Source: Runella sp. SP2 (GTDB lineage: Bacteria; Bacteroidota; Bacteroidia; Cytophagales; Spirosomataceae). Taken from it: 64,000 nt of DNA. Below are positions 42,963-52,315 of this stretch, in pieces. Position 1 is the stretch's first letter, and each line of letters opens with the position of its first letter. The translations under genes were made by a program, and so were the position numbers. The notes below the pieces were generated by a model that did not search any database, had not been told where the DNA came from, and was given only the letters and a program-made list of their open reading frames with translations. The stretch lies in the NCBI RefSeq assembly GCF_003711225.1, contig NZ_CP031030.1, positions 2,604,001 through 2,668,000 on the forward strand, read 5' to 3'.

Positions 42963-44993
42963 TTATCGCTTAGCGCGTTTTTTGGAAGATTTTTTTGCTT
43001 TACCCGTCGCCTTTGTTGCCTTTTTTCGACGACCAGCGACGGCTTTTGATTTGGTGCGTTTTGAAGCTGCGGCAGGACGAACCACCGCTTCTTTGATTTC
43101 ACTTTCAACAACCGCTACATTCCCCGCTCTATCCCGCACCTCTAAGCGCAACGTACCTTCAAAATCGAGGGAATCTACCAGTTTGTCAGACCAAATATAA
43201 CTGCGTTTGTAATCATAATTCATCAATACCCACTCACCATTGACGTAGGCATCAAAACGTTCAATACCCGACATGCCATCTGAAATTCGGGCCGAAATGC
43301 TTTTTTTATTGGCTTGAATCACTCGAACGGCTGGTGGGTTGGTGTCGGTAGCCAACCCAAAACTCCCAAGTTCTCGGGTGGTAAAATCAATCGAATTTCC
43401 TTCCCATTTCCCCCCGACAAACCTCATACGTCCGCCATCTAAGCGGTACATGTGGGTTTTCTCAGGATTTTCGGGCAGGGCGTCGGGTCGAAAGTTCACT
43501 CCAATTGCATCCCGAAGTGGCGTATAAGCATCGTTAATAATCAAGCCATTGGGGCGTGACTGAACCGCTAAATACAGCGTATCAAAAATGCTTTTATTGC
43601 CAAAACGAATGGAAAAGCGGTCTTCTTTGTAGGTTTCAATTCGGTCGGGGCGAATGCGTTGCCGAAAATCGGTACGAAGTAACTTATTCCCAATCCGAAT
43701 CGAGTCGGGCAAATGTTCGCGTAAATCCAGCAAATAAACCGTCTCCCCGTTTGATTTGTAAGCAGGTGAAAGTTGCAAGGGCGCACGCTTACTGAAAATT
43801 TCTGCGGGAACGGCTTGCGATAAACCCAACGCACTGATTTTTAATACGTTTTCGGTCGCATCCGTTTTGATGTATGCCAAACTCGGTGCCTGTTCAGATT
43901 CTCCCAAGGGCATCATAAGCGTTTCTGTAAGTTCTCCTTTTACCTTAAACCGCAGTATCGACGAATTTTCGTAGGAGTCAAAAAGTGTCACTTGTACTTC
44001 GTGCGTCAGCGTATCCCGAATTTGAAGTTTTCCCCGATAGCCATCCGTTTTTTGGAGACCATACAGGTTACCGTCGGGGTTATAACATTTTAAATAACGA
44101 AGCCCGTTGCGTTGTTCGGTGGCATAATCAATGACGTTGTTGTAGTCGCGGGTGCTCCAGCTGGGAAACGACGTCATGTTGTAAGCAAACACTTCTTTCC
44201 CGTCCAATTTGATTTCAACACAATTGACACCATTGCGAAAGTTGACACCGTTCATTGCATCAAAAGCAATCAGTTCTAACCCAATTTCTCCCCAAGCTTT
44301 GATAGTCTGGCCAATGTTATAACTTCCATCTTTTTGACGGACAGGACGAACACTGATTCGTTCAAACTCACCATTGACACGACTTATCAGTGACATCGGA
44401 CGAATGGCCATTGAATTGAAATACGGCGGAATCTCATCTTCTACTTCCTCAAAACCAAAAAACAGTGGATTGAGGTAATTGTCTTTTGAGTCCCGAATTT
44501 CAAAGTGTAAATGCGGGCCTCCCGACCCTCCTGTATTGCCAGACAGGCCAATCAATTCGCCTTTTTGAACGGGAAATTGCTCGGGCGACGGATTTATTTC
44601 TATTTCAAACGTTTTGCGTTCGTACTGTTTTTCCCGCAAATAACTCCCCATGGGATCGGCAAACGACAACAAGTGCCCATAAACGGTGGTCATGCCGTTG
44701 GAGTGCTTGATAAAAATCACATTGCCATAACCCGTTGTTTGAACCTTGATTTTGGAAATATATCCATCGGCAGCAGCCAACACTTGCAAACCTTCGCGTT
44801 GTTGGGTACGGACGTCAATCCCCGCATGGAAGTGATTGGCGCGCAAGTCACCCAATACTCCCGCTAGGGTATTTTTTTGCCCAGGAGAAATCGGAAATAT
44901 AAAATAGCCTTTGGGAAAGCTGGCTTTTTGGGCAAAGCTTCCAATGACAAAAAAGATACTGAAAAACGGTACGAGAATGCGTTTTATAACCAT
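42963..44993 (-). CDS. M23 family metallopeptidase with basic C-terminal tail
   Basis: A 676-residue exported zinc peptidase. After the signal peptide (to SFAQ) comes the lysostaphin/LytM domain near residue 45: LRANHFHAGIDVRTQ supplies the first His and Asp, and GGPHLHFEIRD the HxH. The middle 400 residues are beta-rich sandwich domains of unknown role. The last 35 residues are almost only Lys, Arg, Ala, Ser and Thr (RTKSKAVAGRRKK, KKSSKKRAKR). It likely cleaves or binds peptidoglycan in the periplasm. Its start lies 124 nt after the FAH gene, past a double hairpin. Confidence 0.9.
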   Translation of the reverse strand: MVIKRILVPFFSIFFVIGSFAQKASFPKGYFIFPISPGQKNTLAGVLGDLRANHFHAGIDVRTQQREGLQVLAAADGYISKIKVQTTGYGNVIFIKHSNGMTTVYGHLLSFADPMGSYLREKQYERKTFEIEINPSPEQFPVQKGELIGLSGNTGGSGGPHLHFEIRDSKDNYLNPLFFGFEEVEDEIPPYFNSMAIRPMSLISRVNGEFERISVRPVRQKDGSYNIGQTIKAWGEIGLELIAFDAMNGVNFRNGVNCVEIKLDGKEVFAYNMTSFPSWSTRDYNNVIDYATEQRNGLRYLKCYNPDGNLYGLQKTDGYRGKLQIRDTLTHEVQVTLFDSYENSSILRFKVKGELTETLMMPLGESEQAPSLAYIKTDATENVLKISALGLSQAVPAEIFSKRAPLQLSPAYKSNGETVYLLDLREHLPDSIRIGNKLLRTDFRQRIRPDRIETYKEDRFSIRFGNKSIFDTLYLAVQSRPNGLIINDAYTPLRDAIGVNFRPDALPENPEKTHMYRLDGGRMRFVGGKWEGNSIDFTTRELGSFGLATDTNPPAVRVIQANKKSISARISDGMSGIERFDAYVNGEWVLMNYDYKRSYIWSDKLVDSLDFEGTLRLEVRDRAGNVAVVESEIKEAVVRPAAASKRTKSKAVAGRRKKATKATGKAKKSSKKRAKR

Positions 44994-45040
44994 GTACTAA
45001 CTTTGGTGTTTTCTTTGTTGGGTTGTTGCTTTTTAGTTCA

Positions 45041-45080
45041 CGAGGTTTTGAGAAACCTCGCGTCGGTTATTGTAACCGAC
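45041..45080 (-). terminator. Double hairpin between the FAH-family and M23 genes
   Basis: Two small stems in tandem: CGAGGTTT/AAACCTCG (45041-45048, 45053-45060) and GTCGGTTA/TAACCGAC (45062-45069, 45073-45080). They probably end or reduce the FAH transcript before the M23 gene. Confidence 0.65.
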
Positions 45081-45117
45081 GGCACTCTAAACCGTAAACT
45101 TAAAAACCTCAAACCTT

Positions 45118-45729
45118 TTACTTAACCTCAAATTCCAACATTTTTTTACCTTCAACGAAAGCCGTGAGCTTGTCGCCTGCTTTTACAGGGCCTACTCCTT
45201 TGGGCGTACCCGTAAAAATCAGGTCTCCTGTTTTGAGGGTAAAAAAGCGAGATACAAACGATATTATGTAGTCTATTTTGAACAACATCAAAGAAGTATT
45301 GCCTTGTTGGCGCGTTTCGCCATTTACTTCCAGATGGAAATTGATGTCTTGCATATCCGCAAATTCTGCCTTTGAAACAAAGTCGGAAATCGGGGCGGAA
45401 CCGTCAAATGCCTTGGACAATTCCCACGGCAAGCCTTTGGTTTTTAGCTTTGATTGTAAATCACGCGCGGTAAAATCAATCCCAATGCCTACTTGGTCGT
45501 AGTATTTATGGGCAAACTTTTCGTCAATATTTTTGCCCATCTTACTGATTTTCACCACAATCTCTACTTCATGGTGAACATCTTGTGAGAAATCGGGCAA
45601 ATAAAATGCGGCTCCTTCCTTCAACAACGCCGTGTCGGGCTTTTGGAAAATGACGGGGTCTTCTGGAATGGCATTTTGAAGTTCGTGAATATGATCAACG
45701 TAGTTACGACCTATGCAAATGATTTTCAT
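45118..45729 (-). CDS. Fumarylacetoacetate hydrolase family protein
   Basis: A 203-residue compact FAH-fold protein. The metal-binding acids appear as EVEIVVKIS and IDFTARDLQ, preceded by CIGRNYVDHIHEL at the N-terminus, with GDLIFTGTPKGVGPV near the end. The family splits C-C bonds in acylpyruvates or decarboxylates oxaloacetate; this short form is closest to acylpyruvase/oxaloacetate decarboxylase types. No degradation genes surround it, so the substrate is uncertain. Confidence 0.9.
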   Translation of the reverse strand: MKIICIGRNYVDHIHELQNAIPEDPVIFQKPDTALLKEGAAFYLPDFSQDVHHEVEIVVKISKMGKNIDEKFAHKYYDQVGIGIDFTARDLQSKLKTKGLPWELSKAFDGSAPISDFVSKAEFADMQDINFHLEVNGETRQQGNTSLMLFKIDYIISFVSRFFTLKTGDLIFTGTPKGVGPVKAGDKLTAFVEGKKMLEFEVK

Positions 45730-45791
45730 AATTTTCTGGATTTTACGCGCACAAAACTACGGACTACCTCCCGTAAAAGGAAATCTATTCT

Positions 45792-45799
45792 TAGCTTTG
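45792..45799 (+). promoter_or_regulatory. -7 box directly before the gene at 45804
   Basis: TAGCTTTG matches TAnnTTTG and ends 4 nt before the start codon. If used, transcription would begin at or next to the ATG, giving a leaderless mRNA. No TTTG is seen upstream at the usual spacing. Confidence 0.45.
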
Positions 45800-45803
45800 T
45801 AAA

Positions 45804-46364
45804 ATGAAGTCATTTTATCAACTCCTGTTCCAAAACGAAACGCTTTATCGCGCCCAAGAAGTAGAGGCGATAGAAAAAATAGTCAAAGAGGTCGCCACGT
45901 CTTTGGTCCAAGAGCCTGTAGCGGAGGCACCTACACCACCGCCTCCTGCTCCTGTAGCCGCACCCATTCCTTCTCTACCGAATTTTGAGACTCCCAACCT
46001 CAACCATCAGGTGTTAATTTTAATCAACGAATCGCCAAAGATGTCGCCGAGTAATACCATATTCTTGGAGAAAGTACTCAAAGCAGTCAACTTAAACCTC
46101 GATGGCGTGGACATTTTGAACTTATCGGGAGCCAAACAGATGGATTTTCGACCGTTGCTCCAAAACAAGAAAGTACACCATATTATATCGTTTGGCGTGC
46201 CGTTTATCCAAATCAATTTGGAAATTATGATGAACCGCTACGACCCCAAACAAATTGCGGGAGTCAATTTTCTTTTGTCCGAATCGCTCGACATTGTGCA
46301 GAGTGACGACAAAAACAAACGCGCCCTATGGAATTGTCTCAAAAGTATGTTTTTGGGCAACTAA
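45804..46364 (+). CDS. Hypothetical protein with proline-rich linker
   Basis: A 186-residue protein I do not recognise. It has three parts: a helical N-terminus (MKSFYQLLFQNETLYRAQEVEAIEKI), a Pro/Ala linker near residues 45-65 (TPPPPAPVAAPIP), and a C-terminal alpha/beta domain with VLILINESPKM, ILNLSGAKQMDF and VHHIISFGVPFI. The short linker and the small domain recall accessory subunits such as DNA polymerase III psi, but I saw no definite motif. No signal peptide. The neighbours are unrelated in function. Confidence 0.7.
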   Translation: MKSFYQLLFQNETLYRAQEVEAIEKIVKEVATSLVQEPVAEAPTPPPPAPVAAPIPSLPNFETPNLNHQVLILINESPKMSPSNTIFLEKVLKAVNLNLDGVDILNLSGAKQMDFRPLLQNKKVHHIISFGVPFIQINLEIMMNRYDPKQIAGVNFLLSESLDIVQSDDKNKRALWNCLKSMFLGN

Positions 46365-46368
46365 AAAG

Positions 46369-46398
46369 ACTTTCCAAGTTTTAAAAAACCTAGAAAGT
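46369..46398 (+). terminator. Weak hairpin after the hypothetical gene
   Basis: ACTTTCCAAGTTTT (46369-46382) and AAAACCTAGAAAGT (46385-46398) pair except at two positions, with a 2-nt AA loop. It belongs to the ACTTTC...GAAAGT group of hairpins in this window. Confidence 0.5.
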
Positions 46399-46418
46399 TT
46401 ACTATAATCTTTAACGGC

Positions 46419-49346
46419 ATGAAAAAGCTACTTTCCTTCTTCTTTGTTGTATATATTTACTTCCCATCTTTTGGGCAAAACTTTACAGGCGGTTTCAACT
46501 TTTCGTTTCCCTACAACGATGGAAGTAATGCCGCTTTTTTACCAAAATTTCCCGCGAAAACCATTGGCAACCCAGACCGCGTTTCGGTCAATGGCAGCAA
46601 CTTCATCGTCAACGGTCAACCTTTTCGTTTTTGGGGCGTCAATATTACTTCTGCCGCTGCTTTTCCTGCCAAAACCACCGCCCCCGACGTCGCAACCCAT
46701 GCCCGTAAAATGGGCATCAATTTGGTGCGCTTTCACCACTTAGACAATCCCTGGGGAGGAAACGAAGGCAGTATCTTTGTTTCAGGGCAATCAACTCGAA
46801 CCTTAAATTCAACAACCCTCGACCGCCTTGATTTTTTTATCAATGAGCTGAAAAAGAACAATATTTATACAAATATGAACTTGAACGTATCACGGACGTT
46901 CAAGACTTCCGACGGCGTAGCCAATGCCGATTCACTGCTGGATTTTGCCAAAGGAGTCACCATTTTTGACCCACAGTTGATTGCGCTTCAAAAAGAATAC
47001 GCTACCCAATTGCTGGGACACGTCAACCCTTACACAGGCTTAAAACTTGCCGAAGACCCTTGTTTGGCCATGGTTGAAATCATCAACGAAAATTCGTTGT
47101 ATGGCATGTGGGAAGACAACCAACTCAAATCAAGAAAAGATGGTGGTTCTTTACTGTATCGTCAGGCTATTAGACTCGACAGCCTTTGGAATGCGTTTTT
47201 GGTGACCAAATATCAAACCCAAGCCACCTTGCAAACCGCTTGGCAAGGGTCGAGCCTTAACATCACAGAAAGAGTAACCGATGGCGGTTTTGAAGGCGCA
47301 ATGTTGAATACCAACTGGACAATGGAACAAAACGCGGGAGCTACTGCAACCGCTACTTTAGACAATTCGCAAGCCCAGTCAGGCAGTAAATCAGCCAAAG
47401 TAACGGTCACGAACAAAGGCACCGAAACGTGGCATTTGCAGTTTAAGTACCTCCGTTTTTCGTTGCAAAAAGACACCACCTACACCATTCAGTTTTGGGC
47501 AAAAGCCAATCAAGCCGCCGTCTTGAGTGTGTCGCTCATGCAAGATGACTCCCCTTATAAATGGTACGGCGGACAAAACTTCAACCTAACCACTACTTGG
47601 CAACTGTTCAAAATCAACGTTGTTTCAACTGACGATTTGGCAGGCAAAGGACGCTTGGCTTTTCAGGTAGGAAATTTACCAAACGGAACTACGATTTGGC
47701 TTGATAATGTTTCCCTAAAAGAATCGACGCGTACGGCTTTTCTAGCGGGAGAAAACCTAGCCACGCGCAACATCCAGCGGGTGGACTACCGTGACAGGGG
47801 AAATTATTCAAAACAACGCGTGGCTGATTTGGCGCAATTTTATATCCAACTTCAAAAGAAGTTTATGGAAGAAATGCGCACTTTTCTCCGTACAAACCTC
47901 AACGTCCAAGCACCCATCACAGGCACCAATGCACTCACGGGGATTCAGGAAGGACTTGAGCACGAATCTATGGACTATTATGACGACCATAGCTATTGGG
48001 ACCATCCGCACTTTCCAAACGTGGCATGGGATGCTTCCGATTGGACCATCAATAATACGCCCATGGTCAAAAATGCGTATTTCAGTGCCATTTCTTCCGT
48101 TTTTTCAGGAATACCATTGGCCTCAAAACCTATCACCATCAGTGAGTACAACCACGGCTACCCCAACCGCTACCGCGCCGAAATGGTGCCCGCCATGGCT
48201 GCGTACGGTGCTTTTCACGGCATGGATGGGGTCATGTTTTTTGAATACAATAGCGATGTCAACAGCACTTGGGCGGCCGATAAAGTGGGAGGTTATTTTT
48301 CCATTCACTGCGACCACAGCACCATGAGTTTGTTTCCCTCTTGCGCCTGGGCGTTTCGGAATGGCCTCATTACCGAAGCCACGCCGACGTTGGTCAATTA
48401 CTCCGAAAAAGACATTTATTGGTCGTTTGAAAAAGACAACAGCGGCCGTTGGGGAAAATACGTCCCCTACGATTTTCGACTCCAACTTACCCATTCGCTG
48501 CGCACCAATACCTACCACCATGCCCAAGGGCTCAGCAGTCAGACGTTTCCAAACGTAAGCAATGGTACTTTTCAAACATCAACCCAACAAACCACACTAA
48601 ACACACAGACGGGTTTTTTAACCACCAATACCCCTCGCTTTGTGGCACTTACGGGCTTTTTAAAAGACGCTCCTAATACGCAAGTTGGGAACTTCACCCT
48701 CAAATCAGCCAGCGAATTTGGCGCACTTACTTGGGTATCACTCAATTCAAAACCCTTGGCAGATTCCGACAGCTCGTTGATTACCATTACGTCCCAAACC
48801 CAAAACACTGGGATGGTTTGGAACGCTGCCAACACTTCGGTCAACAACAATTGGGGAACGTCTCCAACTACGGTGCGCCCCTTGGCCATTGAAGCCCGAT
48901 TGACGCTTACTGCGGAAGCGCTACGTATTCACAAACTTTCCACGACAGGGCAGGTATTATCAACGAGTGATGTGCTTCCCTCCTCGCCCAATACATTCGA
49001 TGTGTCATTTGTCCAAAGCACCGACCAAACCCTTTGGTATGCGCTTCAAGCTATTAAAAAATCAGATTTATTACTTTCGGTGACCACCTCCAACCCATCG
49101 GGCGATGTGGTCAATGTTTATCCGAACCCAGCTCAAACGCTACTTACCGTCGAATTTACGCTATCAGCGCCCAAGCCCGTATCATTTGAAATCTACAACG
49201 CCGCCGCAAGTATGGTGTTCAATACGACCAATACCATGGGAGTTACTGGCAATAATCGGATGACTGTCAACGTCCAACATCTTCCCAACGGAACTTACTT
49301 TTTGCGAATAGGCAGTCAGGTAAAGCGCATCGTGATAAGCCGTTAA
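46419..49346 (+). CDS. Secreted GH5-like glycoside hydrolase with inserted CBM and T9SS type A tail
   Basis: A 975-residue secreted enzyme. The signal peptide ends at SFGQ (residue 20). The barrel begins at VNGQPFRFWGVNITSAAAF and shows the clan GH-A acid N223-E224 (IINENSLY) and nucleophile E576 (TISEYNHGYPN). Between the two, residues about 285-440 form a carbohydrate-binding-like beta-sandwich (GFEGAMLNTNWTMEQNAG to GTTIWLDNVSLKE), so the barrel is split by an insertion. The last 75 residues are a type IX sorting domain (VNVYPNPAQTLLTVEF, LPNGTYFLRI). The target polysaccharide cannot be stated; cellulase/mannanase-like activity is the family's range. Confidence 0.85.
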   Translation: MKKLLSFFFVVYIYFPSFGQNFTGGFNFSFPYNDGSNAAFLPKFPAKTIGNPDRVSVNGSNFIVNGQPFRFWGVNITSAAAFPAKTTAPDVATHARKMGINLVRFHHLDNPWGGNEGSIFVSGQSTRTLNSTTLDRLDFFINELKKNNIYTNMNLNVSRTFKTSDGVANADSLLDFAKGVTIFDPQLIALQKEYATQLLGHVNPYTGLKLAEDPCLAMVEIINENSLYGMWEDNQLKSRKDGGSLLYRQAIRLDSLWNAFLVTKYQTQATLQTAWQGSSLNITERVTDGGFEGAMLNTNWTMEQNAGATATATLDNSQAQSGSKSAKVTVTNKGTETWHLQFKYLRFSLQKDTTYTIQFWAKANQAAVLSVSLMQDDSPYKWYGGQNFNLTTTWQLFKINVVSTDDLAGKGRLAFQVGNLPNGTTIWLDNVSLKESTRTAFLAGENLATRNIQRVDYRDRGNYSKQRVADLAQFYIQLQKKFMEEMRTFLRTNLNVQAPITGTNALTGIQEGLEHESMDYYDDHSYWDHPHFPNVAWDASDWTINNTPMVKNAYFSAISSVFSGIPLASKPITISEYNHGYPNRYRAEMVPAMAAYGAFHGMDGVMFFEYNSDVNSTWAADKVGGYFSIHCDHSTMSLFPSCAWAFRNGLITEATPTLVNYSEKDIYWSFEKDNSGRWGKYVPYDFRLQLTHSLRTNTYHHAQGLSSQTFPNVSNGTFQTSTQQTTLNTQTGFLTTNTPRFVALTGFLKDAPNTQVGNFTLKSASEFGALTWVSLNSKPLADSDSSLITITSQTQNTGMVWNAANTSVNNNWGTSPTTVRPLAIEARLTLTAEALRIHKLSTTGQVLSTSDVLPSSPNTFDVSFVQSTDQTLWYALQAIKKSDLLLSVTTSNPSGDVVNVYPNPAQTLLTVEFTLSAPKPVSFEIYNAAASMVFNTTNTMGVTGNNRMTVNVQHLPNGTYFLRIGSQVKRIVISR

Positions 49347-49423
49347 AAAGTGGTTCTTTCGTTGACAAGATTGTATTACATTTACAAAAAATTGTCTAAT
49401 ACCATTTTCATCTCCCTTCAACT

Positions 49424-50632
49424 ATGGCCGAAGCATTTGTTTATGACGCAGTTCGTACCCCTCGCGGGCGTGGGAAATCGGACGGTTCTTTGCACGAAGT
49501 TCAACCCGTTCAACTGCTTACATCTGTTCTAAAAGCAATACAAGAACGTAACCAACTTGATACCAGTTTTGTCGATGATGTCATTATGGGCTGCGTCACG
49601 CCCGTTGGCGAGCAAGGGGCCGACATTGCCCGTACGGCCGTCATTGAAGCAGGCTATGCCGAGTCAGTGGCAGGTGTACAGCTCAACCGTTTTTGTTCAT
49701 CGGGCTTAGAGGCCATCAACCAAGCCGCCGCTTACGTGATGTCAGGCCAAGTCGATATGGTGATTGCAGGAGGTGTAGAGTCGATGAGTCGCGTACCGAT
49801 GGGAACCGACGGCGGGGCATTGTTTATGAACCCTCAGATTGTGGCCCGTCATAACATCGTTCCCCAAGGAATCTCGGCCGACCTGATTGCGACCAAATAC
49901 GGTTACGCTCGCCGCGACGTTGACAGCTACGCGGCCGAATCTTACCGACGGGCCGTAGAAGCTCAAAAGGACAATCGTTTTGCCAAATCACTTGTTCCTT
50001 ATAAAGATGAAATAGGCATTACCCTCCTCGACCGCGACGAAGGGGTTCGCCCAGGCACTACTGTTGACTCTTTGGCGGCTTTAAAACCTGCTTTTGAAAT
50101 GATGGGAAGCATGGGGCTGGATGCTTTGGCATTGATGAAATATGCCGAAATTGATAAAATTAATCACGTTCACCACGCAGGAAATTCTTCTCAAATTGTG
50201 GACGGTGCTGCTGGAATTTTGATTGGTTCAAAAGAAATCGGTGACCAACTCGGTCTGCGTCCACGCGCCAAAATCAAAGCCTTTGCTATCGTTGGTTCAG
50301 AGCCAACCATCATGCTTACGGGGCCTGTGCCTGCCACCCACAAAGTGCTTAAAAAAGCAGGAATGAGCATCCATGACATTGATTTGTTTGAAGTAAACGA
50401 AGCCTTTGCCGCCATTCCTTTGTTTTTTATGGAGCAATTGGGCGTTGACCACGCCAAAGTCAACGTCAACGGTGGAGCAATTGCCTTGGGGCACCCGCTA
50501 GGCGCAACGGGGGCTATTATTTCCGCTACCTTGATTGATGAATTGGAACGTTCTGATAAACAATTCGGTCTTTCTACCCTTTGTATTGGCGGCGGAATGG
50601 GCATTGCCACCATTTTTGAGCGCGTCAATTAG
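49424..50632 (+). CDS. Acetyl-CoA C-acyltransferase (thiolase)
   Basis: A 402-residue type II thiolase. The acyl-accepting cysteine is C91 in NRFCSSGLEAINQA, with EVNEAFAAIP, the GGAIALGHPLGATGA loop holding the catalytic His, and CIGGGMGIAT with the second Cys. It either cleaves 3-ketoacyl-CoA in fatty acid oxidation or joins acetyl-CoA units. Wording favours the broad FadA/PaaJ group. No fadB or acyl-CoA dehydrogenase is adjacent. Cytoplasmic; transcribed alone with a terminator behind. Confidence 0.95.
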   Translation: MAEAFVYDAVRTPRGRGKSDGSLHEVQPVQLLTSVLKAIQERNQLDTSFVDDVIMGCVTPVGEQGADIARTAVIEAGYAESVAGVQLNRFCSSGLEAINQAAAYVMSGQVDMVIAGGVESMSRVPMGTDGGALFMNPQIVARHNIVPQGISADLIATKYGYARRDVDSYAAESYRRAVEAQKDNRFAKSLVPYKDEIGITLLDRDEGVRPGTTVDSLAALKPAFEMMGSMGLDALALMKYAEIDKINHVHHAGNSSQIVDGAAGILIGSKEIGDQLGLRPRAKIKAFAIVGSEPTIMLTGPVPATHKVLKKAGMSIHDIDLFEVNEAFAAIPLFFMEQLGVDHAKVNVNGGAIALGHPLGATGAIISATLIDELERSDKQFGLSTLCIGGGMGIATIFERVN

Positions 50633-50647
50633 AAAAACATTTGTGAG

Positions 50648-50675
50648 TCGGGTTGCTCACAACCCGATTTTTTCA
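50648..50675 (+). terminator. Terminator of the thiolase gene, with competing stems
   Basis: TCGGGTTG (50648-50655) and CAACCCGA (50660-50667), loop CTCA, then TTTTTTTC. TTGTGAG (50641-50647) can instead pair with CTCACAA (50656-50662), so two exclusive folds exist. Confidence 0.85.
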
Positions 50676-50761
50676 TTTTTGCAAAAAATAACATAAACAT
50701 AAAGTTACGGAAGCGACCATTTTATCGTACATATTGTTGTCTTCTTTAACTTTATGTCTCT

Positions 50762-52246
50762 ATGCGGCTACTTTACCTCCTTATATTCATCTTTCTAGGC
50801 ATTGGAGCACAACTGCGCGCCCAACTTTACAAGCCTTTCAACCAGTTTTCCTACGATTTGGAGGCAGGTACAGCGTTTGCTACCGAAACCCACACACCCT
50901 TTTGGCTCAGAAGTAATCAATACGGAATGGTTCCCCAAACCAATCCTTTTGTAACATTACGGGTCAATCCGCACCGCGATTACCGTACAGACTCGACGCG
51001 TCGTTCGGCATTTGACTGGGCAGCGGGGGCATTTTTTGTGACAAACCGTACGTTTGGCCCTTCCCAAGGCGGCACTACCCTGCTTTGGCCCGAAGTCTAT
51101 GCTAAACTTAAATGGAAACAGATAGAGCTTTCGGCAGGCCGACAACGCGAGGTCATCGGTTTAGGCGACAGCACGCTTTCTTCGGGTTTTTATGCGTGGT
51201 CGGGTAATGCCATGCCTTTTCCCAAAATTCAACTTCAAACGCACGGATTCATTTCACTGGGATTCCTGAAACATATTCTGGCTTTTCAGGGAGCATACGC
51301 CCACGGCTGGTTTACGGCCTCTTACATTAATCAAGCGTATTTTCACCAAAAACAATTCTACGTTAGATTTGGCAAACCGCATTGGCCTCTTCGACTCTAT
51401 GCAGGCATGAACCACCAAGTACAGTGGGGCGGTCATGCCGATTACCTAAACAACTCGCCTGCCGCCGTCAACGGTGCACTTCCTAGTACCTTCCAAGACT
51501 ACCTTTCATTGATCACAGGGCGTTATCCTGATGACTATTCCAACGATCGCTTCAATTCTTTCGACGGGGCCAATCGCATTGGAAATCACCTCGGCAGCTA
51601 TGACCTTGGCATTGAATGGAAAACTACGAACTTTCAACTCTTTCTTTACCACCAACACCCCTACGAAGATGCCTCTGGGCTCGCGTTACAGAATAGACCT
51701 GACGGACTGACGGGACTACGCTGGCTACGCAAAAGTTCGAGCACACATCCGCTTTTTCTCAAACATATTGTACTTGAATACCTCACTACCACTAACCAAA
51801 GTGGCGAACAATACAGCACAACGTCGAAATACCAAGGCGCTGACAATTACTTTAATCATGGCCAATACTTAGAAGGCTGGTCGTACAACGGTTTCACCCT
51901 AGGGACGCCATTTATCGCCCCTCGGGCAACAATTCAGCCTAATAATTCGGTTTTGACCCCTGGATATTTTTTCCCTAATAACCGTTTGCGCGTGGGCTAC
52001 ATTGGCACTGAATGGCAATACAAACAGCAACTTACGGTGCGTTCTCGGTTTTCGTATAGCCAAAATTTGGGTGCTTATGGCTGGGTAAATCCGCGTACTT
52101 TTCATCAGTTTTCGGGTTTGGTTTCGGCCCAAATACGCCTGAATCGTTGGTCAAAAACTTCCCTCAAAGGTTCGTTGGCATACGACCAAGGGGAATTGTT
52201 TGTGCCTAATTTTGGGGGATATTTTGGGATTTGTAAGTCGTGGTAA
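50762..52246 (+). CDS. Wzi-like capsule assembly outer-membrane protein
   Basis: A 494-residue predicted outer-membrane beta-barrel of the Wzi capsule assembly family. After a signal peptide (to LRAQ, residue 20) come the family landmarks THTPFWLRSNQYG, LWPEVYAKLKW, ELSAGRQREVIGLGDSTLSSG and LHLGSYDLGIEW-like GNHLGSYDLGIEW. The barrel is Trp/Tyr rich and ends in an aromatic C-terminal residue (KSW), as expected for BAM substrates. It would hold or export surface polysaccharide. No wza/wzb/wzc genes stand nearby. Confidence 0.87.
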   Translation: MRLLYLLIFIFLGIGAQLRAQLYKPFNQFSYDLEAGTAFATETHTPFWLRSNQYGMVPQTNPFVTLRVNPHRDYRTDSTRRSAFDWAAGAFFVTNRTFGPSQGGTTLLWPEVYAKLKWKQIELSAGRQREVIGLGDSTLSSGFYAWSGNAMPFPKIQLQTHGFISLGFLKHILAFQGAYAHGWFTASYINQAYFHQKQFYVRFGKPHWPLRLYAGMNHQVQWGGHADYLNNSPAAVNGALPSTFQDYLSLITGRYPDDYSNDRFNSFDGANRIGNHLGSYDLGIEWKTTNFQLFLYHQHPYEDASGLALQNRPDGLTGLRWLRKSSSTHPLFLKHIVLEYLTTTNQSGEQYSTTSKYQGADNYFNHGQYLEGWSYNGFTLGTPFIAPRATIQPNNSVLTPGYFFPNNRLRVGYIGTEWQYKQQLTVRSRFSYSQNLGAYGWVNPRTFHQFSGLVSAQIRLNRWSKTSLKGSLAYDQGELFVPNFGGYFGICKSW

Positions 52247-52315
52247 AGTAGAAATAAGGTAAATTGCGCACTCATAACCAAATCTACCTTTTACTTTAAC
52301 CACACGTATTCGCCC

